DNA of 64,000 nt from Dugong dugon (GCA_030035585.1 CM057481.1:58413128-58477127), one strand, 5' to 3'; shown: positions 33,200 through 45,378, numbered from the stretch's first letter. Translations and numbers: made by a program. Notes: a model not told the origin generated them from the letters alone.

Positions 33200-34460
33200 C
33201 CAAACAAAAAAAAAATGCCCTGGCCCAAATGGCTTCACTCGAGTATTCTACCCAACATTCAGAGATGAGCTCACACCAGTACTACTCAAACTATTTTGAG
33301 CATAGAAAAGGAAGGATCACTCCTGAATTCATTCTATGAAGCCAGCATAGCGCTGGTACCAAAGCCAGGCAAAGATACCACAAAAAGGAAAATTACAGAC
33401 CAATATCTCTCATAAAAATAGATACAAAAATTCTCAAAAAAAATTCTAGCCAATAGAATTCAGCATCATATCAAAGAAATAATACAGCACGACCAGGTGG
33501 GATTCATATTAGGTATTCAAGGATGGTTCAACTTTAGAAAATCAATCTATGTAATCTACCACGTAAATAGAACAAAAGAAAAGAATCACATGATCATCTC
33601 AGTAGATGCAGAAAAGACATTTGATAAAGTCCAATACACATTCCTGATAAAAATGCTCAATACAATGGGAATAGAAGGGAAATTCCTCAATGTAATAAAG
33701 GACATTTATACAAAACCAACAGCCAACATCATTCTTAATGGAGAGAAGCTGAAAGCATTCCCCTTGAGAACAGGAACAAGACAAGGATGTCCTTTATCAC
33801 CTCTTCTATTTAACATTGTACAAAAGTCCTAGCTAGAGCAATAAGGCAAGAAGAAGAAATAAAAGGCATCCAAATTGGTAAAGGAGAACGAAAACTATCC
33901 CTATTTGCAGATGATATGATCCTATACAGAGAGAACCCTGAAGATTCCACAAGAAAACTACTGAAAATAATAGAAAGGTTCAGCATAGTAGCACGTTATA
34001 AGATCAACATAAAAAATCAGTTGGATTCCTAAACAGTAACAAACAGAACTTCAAAAAGGAAATCAGGAAAACAATACCATTTATAATAGCCCCTGAAAAG
34101 ATAAAATATTTAGGAATAAATATAACCAGGGATGTAAAAGTCCTATACAAAGAAAACTACAAAACACTATTGCAAGAAACCAAAAGAGAGCTACGTAAAT
34201 GGAAAAACATACTATGCTCATGGATAGGAACACTCAACATTGTGAAAATGTCAGTCCTACCCAAAGTGATCTATAGATATGAAACAATCCCAATCCAAAT
34301 ACCAACAGCATTCTTTAACAAGATGGAAAAACTAACCACCAACTTTATTTGGAAAGGAAACAGGCCCTGGATAAGCAAAGCATCTCTGAAGAAAGAGAAA
34401 AAAATAGGATCCTCACACTACCTGATCTCAGAACCTAGTATACAGCCATAATAGTCAAAA
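33200..34460 (+). pseudogene. L1 ORF2 reverse transcriptase remnant
   Basis: The frame 33497-33832 contains '[15 protein letters not shown]', '[10 protein letters not shown]' and '[12 protein letters not shown]'. The catalytic block follows after a frameshift at about 33898 ('LFADDMILY', with the FADD aspartates). The region to 34460 continues with 'GTLNIVKMSVLPKVIYR' and 'FIWKGNRPWISKASL'. All are standard L1 RT and thumb landmarks. Frameshifts and stops make it inactive. Confidence 0.92.
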
Positions 34461-35860
34461 CAGCCTGGTACTGGTACAATGATAGACACACAGACCAGTG
34501 GAACAGAATCAAGAACCCAGATGTAAATCCATCCATCTATGGTCAACCGATCTTTGACAAAGACCCAAAGTCCATTAAATGGGTAAAAGACTGTCTTTTT
34601 AACAAATGGTGCTGGCAAAACTGGATGTCCATCTGTAAAAAAAATGAAACAGGACCCACACTTCACACCATACACAAAAACTAACTCAAAATGAATCATA
34701 GACCTAAGTATAAAACCTAAAATGATAAAGATCATGGAAGAAAAAATAGAGACAATGCTAGGGGCCCTAATACATGGCATAAATACAATACAAACCATAA
34801 CTAACAATGCACAAACACCAGAAGATAAACTAGATAACTGGGAACTCCTAAATATTAAACACTTATGCTCAGCGAAAAGACTTCACCAAAAGAGTAAAAT
34901 GAGAACCTACCGACTGGGAAAAAATTTTTGGCTACCATATATCTGACATGGGTCTAATCTCTACAATCTATAGAATACTTCAACACCTCAATAACAAAAA
35001 GACAAATAACCCAATTAAAAAATGGGCAAAGCACTGGGGCTGAGAGCTGGGGACCATGGTCTCTGGGGACATCTAGGTCAATTGGCATGATGTAGTTCCT
35101 AGAGAAAATGTTCTACATCCTACTTTGGTGAGTAGTGTCTGGGGTTTTAAAAGCTTGTGAGCAGCCAGCTAAGATATATCTATTGGTCCCATCATGTTCG
35201 GAGCAAAGGAGAATGAAGAAAACCAAAGATACAAGGAAAATATTACTCTCAAGGACTAATAGACCACATAAGCTACAGCCTCCACCAGCCTGAGCCCAGA
35301 AGAACTAGATGGTGCCCAGCTACCACCACCAACTACTCTGACAGGGATCACAATACAGGGTCCCAGACAGAGCAGAAAAATATAGAACAAAATTCAAATT
35401 CACAAAAAAAAAAAGCCCAGACTTACTGATCTGACAGAGACTGAGGAACTCCCTTGACTGTGAACCTCAGACACCCTGCTAACTCAGACCTGAAGCCACT
35501 CTTGAAGTCCACCTTTCATCCAAAGATTAGACAGGCCTATAAAACAAACAGTAACACATGTAAGGAACATGCTTCTTAGTTCAGTCAAGTATATGAGACC
35601 AAATGGGCAATACCTGCCCAAAAGCAAAGATGAGAAGGCAGAAAGGGACAGGAAAACTGGACGAATGGACACAGAGAACCTAGGGTGGAAAGGGAAAGGG
35701 GGAAAGTGCTGACACATAGCAGGGATTGCAACCAATGTCACAAAAGAATTTGTGTATAAATTTTTGAATGAGAAACTAATTTGTTAGAAAAATACAGTTG
35801 CAGGATCCCTCCCAAGCCTTCTGGATCAGAATCTGCATTTTAAAAAGACTCCTAGGTATT

Positions 35861-36297
35861 TGCAGATTCCTAGGGCTGCTGTAACAAATCATCACAAGCT
35901 GGGTGGCTTAAAACAGCCAAATTTTATTCTCTCACAGTTCTGGAAACTAGAAATTAAAAATCAAGGTGACAGCAGGTCTGTGTTCTCTCTGGAGGCTCTA
36001 GGGGAGAATGTGTTCCATGCCTTTCTCTTAGCTTCTGGTGTTGCCAGCAATCCTTGTCACTCTTTGCTTGTAGATGCACCACTCTAATCTCTGCCTCCCA
36101 TCATAACATGTGTGTCTGTGTCTCTTCTCCTGTTCTTATAAGAACACCAGTCATGTTAGATTAGGGCCCACCCTATGATCTCATCTTATCTTGATTACAT
36201 CTGCAAAGACCCTATTTCTAAACAAAGTCACATTCACAGGTACCAGGGGTTAGGCCTTTAACATATCTTTTTGAGGAACCTAATTCAACTTATAACA
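35861..36297 (-). mobile_element. MLT1/MaLR-type LTR
   Basis: Antisense copy: 'cctagggctgctgtaacaaatcatcacaagctgggtggcttaaaac', 'tctcacagttctgg', 'cttataagaacaccagtcatg', 'gggcccaccctatgatctcatcttatcttgattacatctgcaaagaccctatttc', 'tcacattcacaggtacc'. It ends ACA at 36297. No clear TSD. A MER5-like scrap precedes it (35800-35858). Confidence 0.85.
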
Positions 36298-36378
36298 CTT
36301 TGTTTTAAAGAAGTTTATAAACAGTATATAGTTTGTAGATAGATACAGAGATAGATAGATATAATATGTGTGGGAGGG

Positions 36379-36423
36379 TGTCTTAGGCTGAGTTCTCTAG
36401 AGAAGCAAAACTAGTGAAGTGTC

Positions 36424-36472
<49 letters not shown>

Positions 36473-37038
36473 GTAGAGAGAGAGATTTATATCAAGGAAA
36501 TAGCTCACATGGTTATAGATGCTAGAAATTTCCCAGTCTGTGGGTCAGGCTGGAGACTTCTCCTGACTCACATAGCTGCAGGGGCTGGTGAACCCAAGAT
36601 TGGCAGGTCAGACAACAGGCTTTGGGCTCACAGGCTGTGAAGGCTGACAAATCCAAAGATCGGCAGGGAAGCTGGCAGGCCACTGGCTCACAGACTGTGG
36701 AGGCTGACGAATGCTAAGATCAGCAGGTAAGATGCTAGCTCAAGTGCCAAGAATCAGAGGTCAGATGAACAGGAGCCATCTGCAGGATCCAGAGTGAGTA
36801 AAAGCCTGCAAGCTTTGCCAGAAAGTCCACTTATATTGGATGCAGGCCACGCCCCCAAGGAAACTGCCTTTCAACTGATTGGCTGTTCACAGCAGATCCC
36901 ATCATGGAAGTGATCACCTGATATTAGATCTCATCATTGACGTGATTACATCATTATACGACTGCCAAACTACATTATAACTGCCAAACCACTGAGAATC
37001 AGGCCCAGCCAGGTTGACACACAACCTTAACGATCACA
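36379..37038 (-). mobile_element. ERVL/MLT2-like LTR with internal duplication
   Basis: Same family as 22252-22733. The plus strand begins TGTCTTAGGCTGAG and ends CGATCACA. It is enlarged to 660 bp by a (CA)n tract (36426-36461) and by a roughly 60-bp tandem duplication (about 36613-36670 and 36677-36735, each with 'ggctgac(a/g)aat'). Flanking pentamers GAGGG and GTGTA do not match, so the TSD is lost. Confidence 0.88.
36426..36461. repeat. (CA)18 microsatellite
   Basis: Uninterrupted AC dinucleotides followed by (AT)n, inside the LTR in the position where sister copies carry (TA)n/(GA)n. Confidence 0.97.
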
Positions 37039-37699
37039 GTGTATGAAAGTTTTCATATTGCAACCAACTCAAAAGCATTTCTATCAGAAAAGTTTCAATG
37101 CCAGTTATTCCAGTTTTACAGTATTTGGCAAACCACAACTATAGTGTTCCCTTCAACAAAATGGATAAGGAAGCAACAAACATTGTAGCTTAACAACTAC
37201 AAATAGAAAACAAGAAGCAAGTAACTAGCTTTAATACCAGGAACCCATGGCTAAACTTTGCAGAGTTTACTGGAGTTGGAAAGCATCCAGTGGCTCAGCA
37301 AACCTTGTTAGTAGGAGGCCAGCAAAGCACATGCTCTCCAGGGCCTGGCTCTGGCTGACTTTGGAGCAGTAGTCAATGAGCTTCACAAATATTTGTATCT
37401 GTTTTATTGGATCCACAGCTCCCCCTGACATGCGGCCAATTGAAAGCTACAAAATGGCCTGGAATGGGAGATCCAATTTAGAATTCTGATCAGTAGAATT
37501 TTTATAGACAAAGCAGGTGGCCAATATTTTGTATCATAATGTTTGTAAGGCCTGGCTAAGGGATTTAGAATGACTGTACTAAAAGAAGTGAATTCATAAG
37601 CCATTAGTATTTCTTGCCAGGCCTTCATACTTTGATAAGAGTTTCTTATTCTTACCTTCCAATCACCCAGAATGCCTCCTTACTTCTTATAGTAATATG
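37039..37699. other. no recognised feature
   Basis: Unique-looking sequence. A minus-strand 74-codon frame at 37404-37628 has no recognisable product. Confidence 0.4.
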
Positions 37700-37779
37700 C
37701 TTTTCTTGGTGCTTCTTAAAAACTGGGTATGCCTGTGTAGGAGAGATGACAACGAGTGCTCATCCCTATCCTTTCTCAT

Positions 37780-38145
37780 TCCTTCCTGGGGTACTTGGGG
37801 AGTTAGACTTCCCAGATCCCTGTCAGTTAGGTGGGACCATGTGACTAATTCTAAGCAATGAAACTCAGTGGAAGTAACACATTAAAACTTTTGGACTGAA
37901 GCATTTAAGAATTAGAATGCTGGTCCACATTCCCTTTTTCCCCGCTGTGGTGACCTGAAGCCACCTGTTGATATGACAGTGGTTCAGGTTGAAGAGTCTG
38001 GCTATTCAGTTTACTGGATGGAAGGGAGCACCCATTCACCTTCATCGAACTTTGCATGAGTGAACCATTTTGTTTGCTGAGCCACTGAGATTTCAGAGTG
38101 TGTCTGTTGTACTGTCTTGAAATTACTTATCCTAATACAACATAA
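37780..38145 (+). mobile_element. MLT1-type LTR fragment
   Basis: 'gggaccatgtgactaattctaagcaatgaaactcagtggaagtaac', 'gtgacctgaagccacctgttgatatgac', 'tgagccactgagatttcagagtgtgtctgttg' and '...cctaatacaac' follow the MLT1 LTR body and 3' end. Confidence 0.8.
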
Positions 38146-38189
38146 GTGATCAAGAAGATGGAAATGTGTTAGCTAAAATATTAAGACAG

Positions 38190-38375
38190 TCTAAGAGCAG
38201 TGGATTTGGAGTCAGAAGACTCAGATTCTAGTACTGACTCCAACACTTAGTAAATGTGTGATGTTAGAAGAATTGTTAACTATCTGCAGACTTAAGTAAA
38301 ATTAGATTGTGCTACATAATTTCCAAGATCTCTTCTTCCCAACTCCAGCATTCCGTAATTCTTGGAAATCCCATA
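38190..38375 (+). mobile_element. MIR-family SINE (MIR3-like end)
   Basis: 'agagcagtggatttggagtcagaagactcagattctagtactgac', 'aaatgtgtgatgttagaag', 'ccaagatctcttcttcccaactccagcattccgtaattc' matches the MIR head and core with the alternative 3' end. Confidence 0.8.
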
Positions 38376-38573
38376 ATCGCATTTTCTCCTGTTAATCTAA
38401 AGCTCCTCCCTTCCCTCCCCTCTGACTAATTATTGGAAATGATTGGCTCATGTTAATGCAAGTGTATACGTTATGCAAATCCTACAAGGATGCTCTTTAT
38501 AAAGAGCCATAGAATCAGTTGTTGCTATATAAATACAGTATTTTTTGTAAAGAAAGTTCTGTAGGTACCAGAA

Positions 38574-38738
38574 AACCAGTTGCTATCAAGTTGATTCCAA
38601 CTCATGTTTGTAGAACTGTGCTCCATAGTGTTTTCAATGACTGATTTTCCAGAAATAGATCACCAGGCTTTTATTCCAAGGTACCTTTGGGTAGACTTGA
38701 ACCTCTGACAAGCGCATTAACCGTTTGCACCACCTGCT
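38574..38738 (-). mobile_element. AfroSINE-type element
   Basis: 'aaccagttgctatcaagttgattccaactcatg', 'gaactgtgctccatagtgttttcaatg', 'agatcaccaggcttttattccaaggtacctttgggtagac', 'ttgcaccacctgc'. Confidence 0.9.
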
Positions 38739-38740
38739 AT

Positions 38741-38940
38741 TTTTACAGGGCCCTGCTCAGCTGCTAACCAAAAGGTCAGCAGTTCAAACCCACCAGCCAC
38801 TCCGCAGGAGAAAGATGTGGCAGTCTGCTTCCATAAAGATTTACAGACTTGAAAACCCTATGCGGCAGTTCTACTCTATCGTATAGGGTCACTATACTTG
38901 GAATTGACTAGACAGATACAGTTTGTTGTTGTTTTTTTTC
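38741..38940 (+). mobile_element. AfroSINE-type element
   Basis: 'tcagctgctaaccaaaaggtcagcagttcaaacccaccagccac', 'caggagaaagatgtggcagtctgcttccataaagatttacag', 'ctatcgtatagggtcactatacttggaattgactagacag', then a T-run. It lies head to head with the antisense SINE immediately upstream. Confidence 0.92.
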
Positions 38941-40838
38941 AGACCTTATACTTACCTGACTTATTTATCCTGCCTTATTCACATTAGAGAGAGTCTTTTG
39001 AAAAAGCTATCATCATCACATCGAAGAGTCTGCCCACAAGATCAGTCATATAAAACTGAACTGTTTTTGCTACCACTAAATAGATGATTTTCCATCTGGA
39101 TTTAAACACAGTTCAATCTCCAACTTGAATACTGGAGACCAGGGCAGATTGTGGCAGAAAAATTTAATCTCTCTGGAATTTTAGGAGCTATATTGGCCCT
39201 TTGGAGCTGCAGGTTACTATTTAGTAAATTACTTGTGTGCAGATTTACTTGGGGGACTTCAAATTTCTCCAGACCCTCGTTGTGTTCTCCAAGGCACAAT
39301 GCTATCGCAGTGCTACACAGCCCCTTTCCCTCTACCTCCATGAACGCATTATCTTTCTTGTCTTCTCTTGCCTTTGTCATGTTAGATTTTAGGCTGAAGA
39401 GCTGGGGCTGTGGTAGACAGCGGTACTTTCCATCCTCTGAAAAAAGGACACAGACTCTCCACATAAAGGCAAAACTCGCCAATTATAGGTTCTTAAAATG
39501 CTGAGCTCTGATTATTGATATGTGGGAAAATGTCTGGAGACTGGAAGTGGGGGGAGGGAGAGAACTGGGGTGAGAAAGGGCATGTAAGGAATAAACACAT
39601 TGATTATTTTAGGTGGTGCATTGTTCATGAAAATGAATACATGCTCACAACTTGGTCCATCTTTTCAGAGGACGTCTGAAAACAGAATGTATTTTCTTTC
39701 CCAGTGCCTGTCTGTTTAAGGTTTGTCCTCTCTGGGGCTGTTCCAGCTGCTGCCACCTCCACCCCTGCTGTTCTTAGATTAATTGTGTTGGGCCTGCAGA
39801 AGGAAAGCCCTTTTGTTACAGCCTACTCAAACTTCGTAGCTCAAATGCATATTCAGGAGCCCCAGAGAACAAAACACTTCCATCTACAAGGAAACAGCAG
39901 CAGAGACAACTGCTCTTTTGCTACAGGGCAGACAGAAATAGATTATCCTCATTTTTTCACAGTGGTAAAAGTCTGTGAAGACAGGCTTTAAAGGAGAAGA
40001 CACCACAAGATTTTGGTGCATTTGGGGTTTGTGTGTGTGTGTGTGTGTGAACCTTTTGCTCTTGTATTTCAGAATTAACTTGGAAACCTAGGTACTTCTA
40101 AATTCTTCCTTAACAAGTTTAGATAGATAATAATAACTACCATTATAAACTAGAATTTTTTTTCTAATAAGTCATTGTAAAAGAAAAATTATTCCAATTT
40201 TAGTTGTATGTTTTATAGTAATTTATTCTTCTATACTCTCTGAAGTTCTTGTCGCCTTTAGAACTAAAGTTTAATCTTTTATTCTTTGGCTTCAAGCACT
40301 CTTTTCGTGTTATTGTCCACCCTGATTTCCTTTTTTCCCATATTCAGCTGATTTTCAAATGATTTTTCTATCTCTATTGCTTTCTACCACTGTTGGTTCT
40401 CTAATATGAGTTGTTTTTTGCCTTCCCTCCTTTTCTGGGGCCACCTCAATTTCTCTCTCCTTTGAAATAAATTGTTTTGTAAGTAACAACAACAACAACA
40501 AACAGGGTAGCTACTTTCCTGTCTAACCATATTTCTGGGTTCTTTTTTTTTTTTTTTCTTTACCTTTTTCTTCCTATTTTCTCTCAGAATCCAAATCATT
40601 TCCACTTGCTCATTGGAAGTTGTCAAGAATTACAGTAGAATGTAGAATAACAAAATATTTGGCCACTTGCTTTTTAAGAAATTAAAATTGATGTGATTCT
40701 TGTAAGAATGACATTCCTCCCCATACCTTGGTAGCATCAGGGAAGGTAAAATGCCACTCCCTGAAACTGTACTCACCATGATCTCCTTCTTGTTAAATAT
40801 TGCCAATTTCCGTTTATGGCGGATCAGAGATAGTCAAA
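38941..40838. other. longest repeat-poor stretch of the window
   Basis: About 1.9 kb with no transposon I recognise. Microsatellites: (TG)n at 40028-40048, (CAA)n at 40488-40501 and a T-run at 40542-40557. The frames 39102-39482 (minus, 126 codons) and 39151-39504 (plus, 117 codons) overlap on opposite strands. Neither resembles a known protein or has visible splice logic. I do not call a gene. Confidence 0.4.
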
Positions 40839-40839
40839 A

Positions 40840-41300
40840 ATCCCACTGAGTGTTGGGATCTCCCCTCCCTTCAAACCTGGGTGAGCTGTGCAATTGCTTT
40901 GACCAGTAGCATTTGGCGGAAGTTTTGTGTGCCAGTCTCAGTGCCCAGGCCTTAAGGGGCAGGTAACTTCTACTTCCTCTGTCTTGGAACACTCACTCTG
41001 GGTGCCCTAAGTTGCAAAGAAAAAATTAGGTTACCCTTGAACATGCTGGAGAGGCTGAGCCCAGCCTTCCATCCAAGGCTCCAGGCACATAAGTGAAGCC
41101 ATCATGAACCTCCAGACCTGCCTGTCAGCTGAATACCACTGTGTGACCTCAGTCAACGTCACAGGGAGCAAAAGAATCACTCTGCCAAGCTGTGCCCAAA
41201 GTCCTGACCCACAAAATTCTGAGATTTAATAAAATAGTGTTGTTTTAAGATACTAAATTTTGGAGCAATTTGTTACACAGCAGTTAGTAACTGGAATACC
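40840..41300 (+). mobile_element. MLT1-type LTR
   Basis: 'tgagctgtgcaattgctttgaccagtagcatttggcggaagttttgtgtgcc', 'cttgaacatgctggagaggctg', 'gtcagctgaataccactgtgtgacctcagtcaac', 'ttgtgagatttaataaaatag'-like end and 'tttgttacacagcagttagtaactgg'. AATAAA is present near 41230. Confidence 0.82.
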
Positions 41301-42239
41301 TTTAATGCATCCAGACTTTGCCATGGTCTGGTGGGCCTGGAGGGACTCTTGGAGGAAACATGGTTTCTCCCTTGCTCTAACTTGGAGCCATAGAAGCACT
41401 TGAACATGTTTCTTCCTAGTCACTTGAGCCAAAGGGTGATAGCCTGCTTAGCCTGAAACTATACTAAGTAATGTGAATCTCAATCAACAAATTCAATATA
41501 TATTTAAATTTATTTTTAAATTATTTAAAATTAAAATAAAATTTTAATTTATTTCCCCCAAATAACTTAATTTCTGCTGTAAGCTTTTATCTCACTAAAG
41601 TAGGTAGATGCTTACATGTGTCAGTCAGGGAATCCTTCCTTTTCCTTTGTATCAGCAAACTATGGCCTGCAGGCTGCCTGTTTTAGTGTGCCCTGCAAGT
41701 TCAGAATGTTTATTTATACTTTTAAATGATTGTTTAAAAGGAGAAAAAAAAGAATATTCAGGAGAGACCATATGTGCCTGAGAATAGCCTAGCTGTGACT
41801 TGATTGAGGAGAGAGGGCAAAAGCAGGGGGAAGGAAGGAAAAAACGGAAACAGGAAAGACTCAGAATTATTATCCTTCCACTCTTGCTTTAGTACATCAC
41901 AAGCAGAGATGATTGTTCTAAGCCAGGCTTTTTGTGCCTGAACATTGTGAAAAGGTCTTACTTGGATGAACACCCTTGTCTGAGGTGACTTTCAGCTGAC
42001 CTAAGGAGACCACAGAATAACTTAAGCCTTTTTAGGCAGGAGAAAACCTACAAGTACCCTGGGGAATAAGGTTATATTAGAGCAGTCTTTAGATCTAGAG
42101 TTAGAAGTAAGTATAGGTTAACCAATTTCTTCCTGATGGCTACCTTTTTTTTTTTATTCTGAAGTCCCATTCTTTCTTCCTTATCCTTCTAACAGTTGAT
42201 CTTTAACTTTGTTAGCGCTCTCTAAACCAAAAATCTGCT
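41301..42239. other. mostly unassigned
   Basis: No gene recognised. 41640-41730 ('cagcaaactatggcctgcaggctgcctg') resembles an ancient DNA-transposon fragment. An AT-rich block lies at 41500-41560. Confidence 0.4.
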
Positions 42240-42340
42240 CAGTACTTGAAGTCACTCATCCAGTGTCACAGGGTATTAAACAGCAGAGGCAGGTTTCAGG
42301 TCAAGTCTTTCTGATTCGGAGTCCTTTCAGGTACCAGGAG
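42240..42340 (-). mobile_element. MIR SINE fragment
   Basis: 'actcatccagtgtcacagggtattaaacagcagaggcaggtttcaggtcaagtctttctgattcggagtcc' is an antisense MIR core. Confidence 0.75.
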
Positions 42341-42349
42341 TACTGTCTC

Positions 42350-43600
42350 CCACTATAATTAACAGTTTGACTCTGATGTGCCTGGGTATGGTTTTCTTGT
42401 GTTTATCTTGCTTAGGGGATCACTGACTTCATAAATCTCTTATAACTTTCACCAAATTTAAGAAATTTACAACAGTTATTTTCCTCAGATATTTTTTCTA
42501 CTTCATTCTCTCACTGTTTTCCTTCTAGGACTCCAGAACTAAAATAATAGTTCTTTTACTGTTGTCCCACAGATCTCTATGGCTCTGTTAATTTTTTTTT
42601 AATCTCCAGATTGAATAACTTCTGTTGATTTATCTTCACATTGACTTCTCTGTCATGTCCAATCTGCTATTAAGTCTAATCAGTGAATTTTCTTTTTTTG
42701 CAGTTTCTGTTGTTTTCAGTTCTAGAATTTCATTTTGAGTCTTTCTTATAGTTTTGTTTTATTACTGAAATTTCCTATCTTTTTAATCATAAGAAGCATA
42801 TTTTCCTTTATGTCCTTGAGCAGTTAAGAGCTGCTTTAAAATCTTTGTCTGCTATTTCCATTACCTGAGATTCATCTCAGGGTTGGTCTCAGTTGGTGAT
42901 ATTTTCTCTTGAACATAAGTCACATTTTCCTGTGTCTTATGTATTATAAGAAGTTTTGGATTGTATCCTGGACATTGAGAATGATACATTGAAGAAGCTC
43001 TAGATTTTGTTATTGATTCTGTATTATTTCTGTAAACAGTTAACTTTGCTGAACTCAAACTGCAGACTTTTTCTCCCCTGCCATGAGCAGCAGCTGAAAT
43101 CTTAATTCATTTCTTTCAGCTTAACTAGATTGCTTGGAGTTTACCCCATGCATATGTGACATAGGGGTCAGTCAGAGATTAGGACAAGATCAATACACAA
43201 AATTTGGGGCTCCCTCTCCATGACTCTTTCTTTTCTAGGATATCCATCCCTCGTTTTCCAGTCGTTATAATCACTCTGAACTCTGGTATCTGATTCTTCA
43301 AGCCAGTAAGACTACAGACTTTCTCTCTGGGTTTCAATTGTCTTACACAGCAGACTGAAGCTTGCTCAAAGCCACCAAAAAATGGGTAATTCATTCCCTT
43401 TTTTCAAGTGTCAACTCTTTTTTCAATATCTGCTCTCTTCTGGTTGTTCTCCAATGTCTTTAGATAGTAGTTTTCTTATGGTTTATCTAGAGTTTAGAGT
43501 TGTGTTAATCCAGTAGGATCTACTCAAACATTACCAAAAGTAGAACCCTGCCACTCTATTTTTAATCCCTCAATTACTCATTTCTTTTCTATTTGTTCGA
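42350..43600 (-). mobile_element. L1M fragment (5' region), antisense
   Basis: 'tgcctgggtatggttttcttgtgtttatcttgcttaggggatcactg', 'tttcaccaaatttaagaaattt', 'gttgtcccacagatctctatggctctg', 'aatctgctattaagtctaatcagtgaatttt', 'ttcagttctagaatttcattttgag', 'ttggattgtatcctggacattgagaatgatac' are characteristic of antisense L1M 5' regions. Confidence 0.8.
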
Positions 43601-43654
43601 GAGCCCCTTGCAGGGTTATACTTTGTTCATCTCTGTTTTGATGCCAAAAGGCTT

Positions 43655-43808
43655 GCTACTCGGTATGTGATTCCTGGACCAACAGCATTGGCCTCACCTG
43701 GGAGCTAGCTAGAAATGCAGACTCTCAGACATCCTCTAAGACCTGTTGAATCAGAATCTGCACTATAACAATATCCCAGGTGATTCCTATGCACATTAAA
43801 GTTTGATA
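43655..43808 (+). mobile_element. MER5A-like hAT-Charlie element
   Basis: 'caacagcattggcctcacctgggagctagctagaaatgcagactctcag', 'agacctgttgaatcagaatctgc', 'caatatcccaggtgattcctatgcacattaaagtttgata'. Near-complete consensus order. Confidence 0.9.
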
Positions 43809-44009
43809 AGCTTTGGCATAGAGCACAGTGAGGGCCACATCATGGGCACTTGGCAAAGACTTGCTGAAAGAGTAAATAAATTCTTCAGCTCAACATTAAC
43901 TGCTAAGTGGGGTATGATTGCATTAAGAAATCATTTTCCTCTCAGATTTTATTATCAACATCTGGTTCCAGTGTATTTTCCTCCTAAGAAAACTATTCCT
44001 AAACTGGTA

Positions 44010-44187
44010 TGAGATTTGATTTGACTTATAGTGACCTTATAGGACAGAGTAAAACTGCCCATAGGGTTTCCAAGACTGTAATCTTTACAGTGCCACATCT
44101 TTCTCCCATGGAGTGGCTGGTGGGTTTGAACTGTCAACCTTTCGATCAGTAGCCAACCACTTAACCACTGCACCACCAGGGCTCCTT
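44010..44187 (-). mobile_element. AfroSINE-type element
   Basis: 'gatttgatttgacttatagtgaccttataggacagagtaaaactgcccatagggtttccaagactgtaatctttacag', 'tttgaactgtcaacctttcgatcagtagccaaccacttaaccactgcaccaccagggctcc'. Confidence 0.93.
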
Positions 44188-45159
44188 TTATACACTTAGA
44201 AAGCTACAAAATAATTTTAAATATAGAACATAGGAAAAGCTTGACATAATCCAAATGAATGTGTATCCTTTATATTTAAAAATATTCTTACCAATTAAAA
44301 TTTTTTTCTCTCATTTAACTAATGGTAACTTGACATAATTTTATGTGTTGTGTTCTTTATAGAAAAATAATAATATAGAGATTCACAAATGGAATGCAAT
44401 GCTAGTGAGCAAAAAGAACCACCAAATAGTAAAAGTTACAAATAAAGCAGGAAAAAGAGTCATCTAGAAGAATTTGTAGCATACACAGAGAAGCAATGAT
44501 ACAAAGCTTTCTGAACAAACACATGTTTGTGCACCCGGGCCATGATAATTATTTTGCCCACAGTCATAAAAATAATATCTAAATTCTTACCCATGATGAA
44601 ATTAATTAGTCTGTCATCCTCCCTCTATCCAAGTGATCTGTAATTCCTATTACCACATAGTAGGCAAAAGCTAAAGTATTCATCATTTTTAAAATTCTGG
44701 GTACATAATATTGGTAAGTAAGTGACAATTTGTGAAAAGGAAGCCTCTAAATAAGAATAGTATAACACAATCAATAATAAACACTCTTCAAAAAGAAAAA
44801 TGTCATTTCCATTTGAATGTCAAAATAAATTCTCTTCCTAATAAATAGGTGGAGTAGCTATCAATACTTACAATCTGCTATAAATTCTCAGTCAAATCAA
44901 GGAAAAGAAGAATCAGTGGAATTACTATAGAAATAAAAAAAATAGTTGTCAACATTAAAATTGACATTTTTCAGTTTTTAATTGAAATGGGCATTAGGAT
45001 TGGCCAAGAATAGAACTATTATCTAATTGTACTAATTATAGCTTCAGTCAGATCCCAGTGAACCAAAGGCACTAAATCTCTTTTTCTCGGCTTTCCAGTG
45101 GGTTCACTGCTACAGAGACTGTGGGTCCATTTCTGTGGACCGGACATTATTTAACGGTC
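44188..45159. other. AT-rich stretch, no recognised feature
   Basis: Nearly 1 kb, strongly AT-rich, with no supported open frame or transposon. Confidence 0.4.
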
Positions 45160-45378
45160 ATCAAGAGCATGAGTTCTAGGAACAAACAGACTTTGATTTG
45201 AATCCTGACTTTACCATATATTAACAATGTGACTTCCTGCAATTTAATTAACTTTTAAAACTGTTTCTTCATTTTATAATCTCCCTTATCTCATAGGGCT
45301 GTTGAAAGAATTAAATGAGATAATTCCTGGAAAGTCCTTATTACAAGTACTTGATACAGAGTAAGTGCTCTACAAATA
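45160..45378 (+). mobile_element. MIR SINE, near full length
   Basis: 'aagagcatgagttctaggaac', 'tgaatcctgactttaccatatattaacaatgtgacttcctgc', 'ctcatagggctgttgaaagaattaaatgagataattcctgg', 'agtaagtgctctacaaatag'. Confidence 0.92.

Larger units (their letters stand above)
30846..35790 (+). mobile_element. most complete L1 in the window, internally deleted
   Basis: Order of parts: ORF1 remnant (30855-31260), inter-ORF and 5' ORF2 region (31260-32130), endonuclease (32040-32440), reverse transcriptase (33200-33960) and ORF2 C-terminal region to about 35037. An abrupt join then leads to the 3' UTR ('ggaccatggtctctggggac', 'gtctggggttttaaaagc', 'gcccagacttactgatctgacagagac', 'agggattgcaaccaatgtc'). 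The last part of ORF2 and the extreme 3' end are missing. Many stops, so it is immobile. Confidence 0.92.

Noticed and set aside
33497..33832. A functional reverse transcriptase
   Set aside because: Clear L1 RT motifs, but the frame ends before the catalytic block, which continues in another frame after a shift.
36379..37038. A target-site duplication for the second ERVL-like LTR
   Set aside because: Flanking pentamers GAGGG and GTGTA do not match.
39102..39504. A small protein-coding gene
   Set aside because: Open on both strands, no known domain, no visible splice or promoter logic, and no evidence of constraint.
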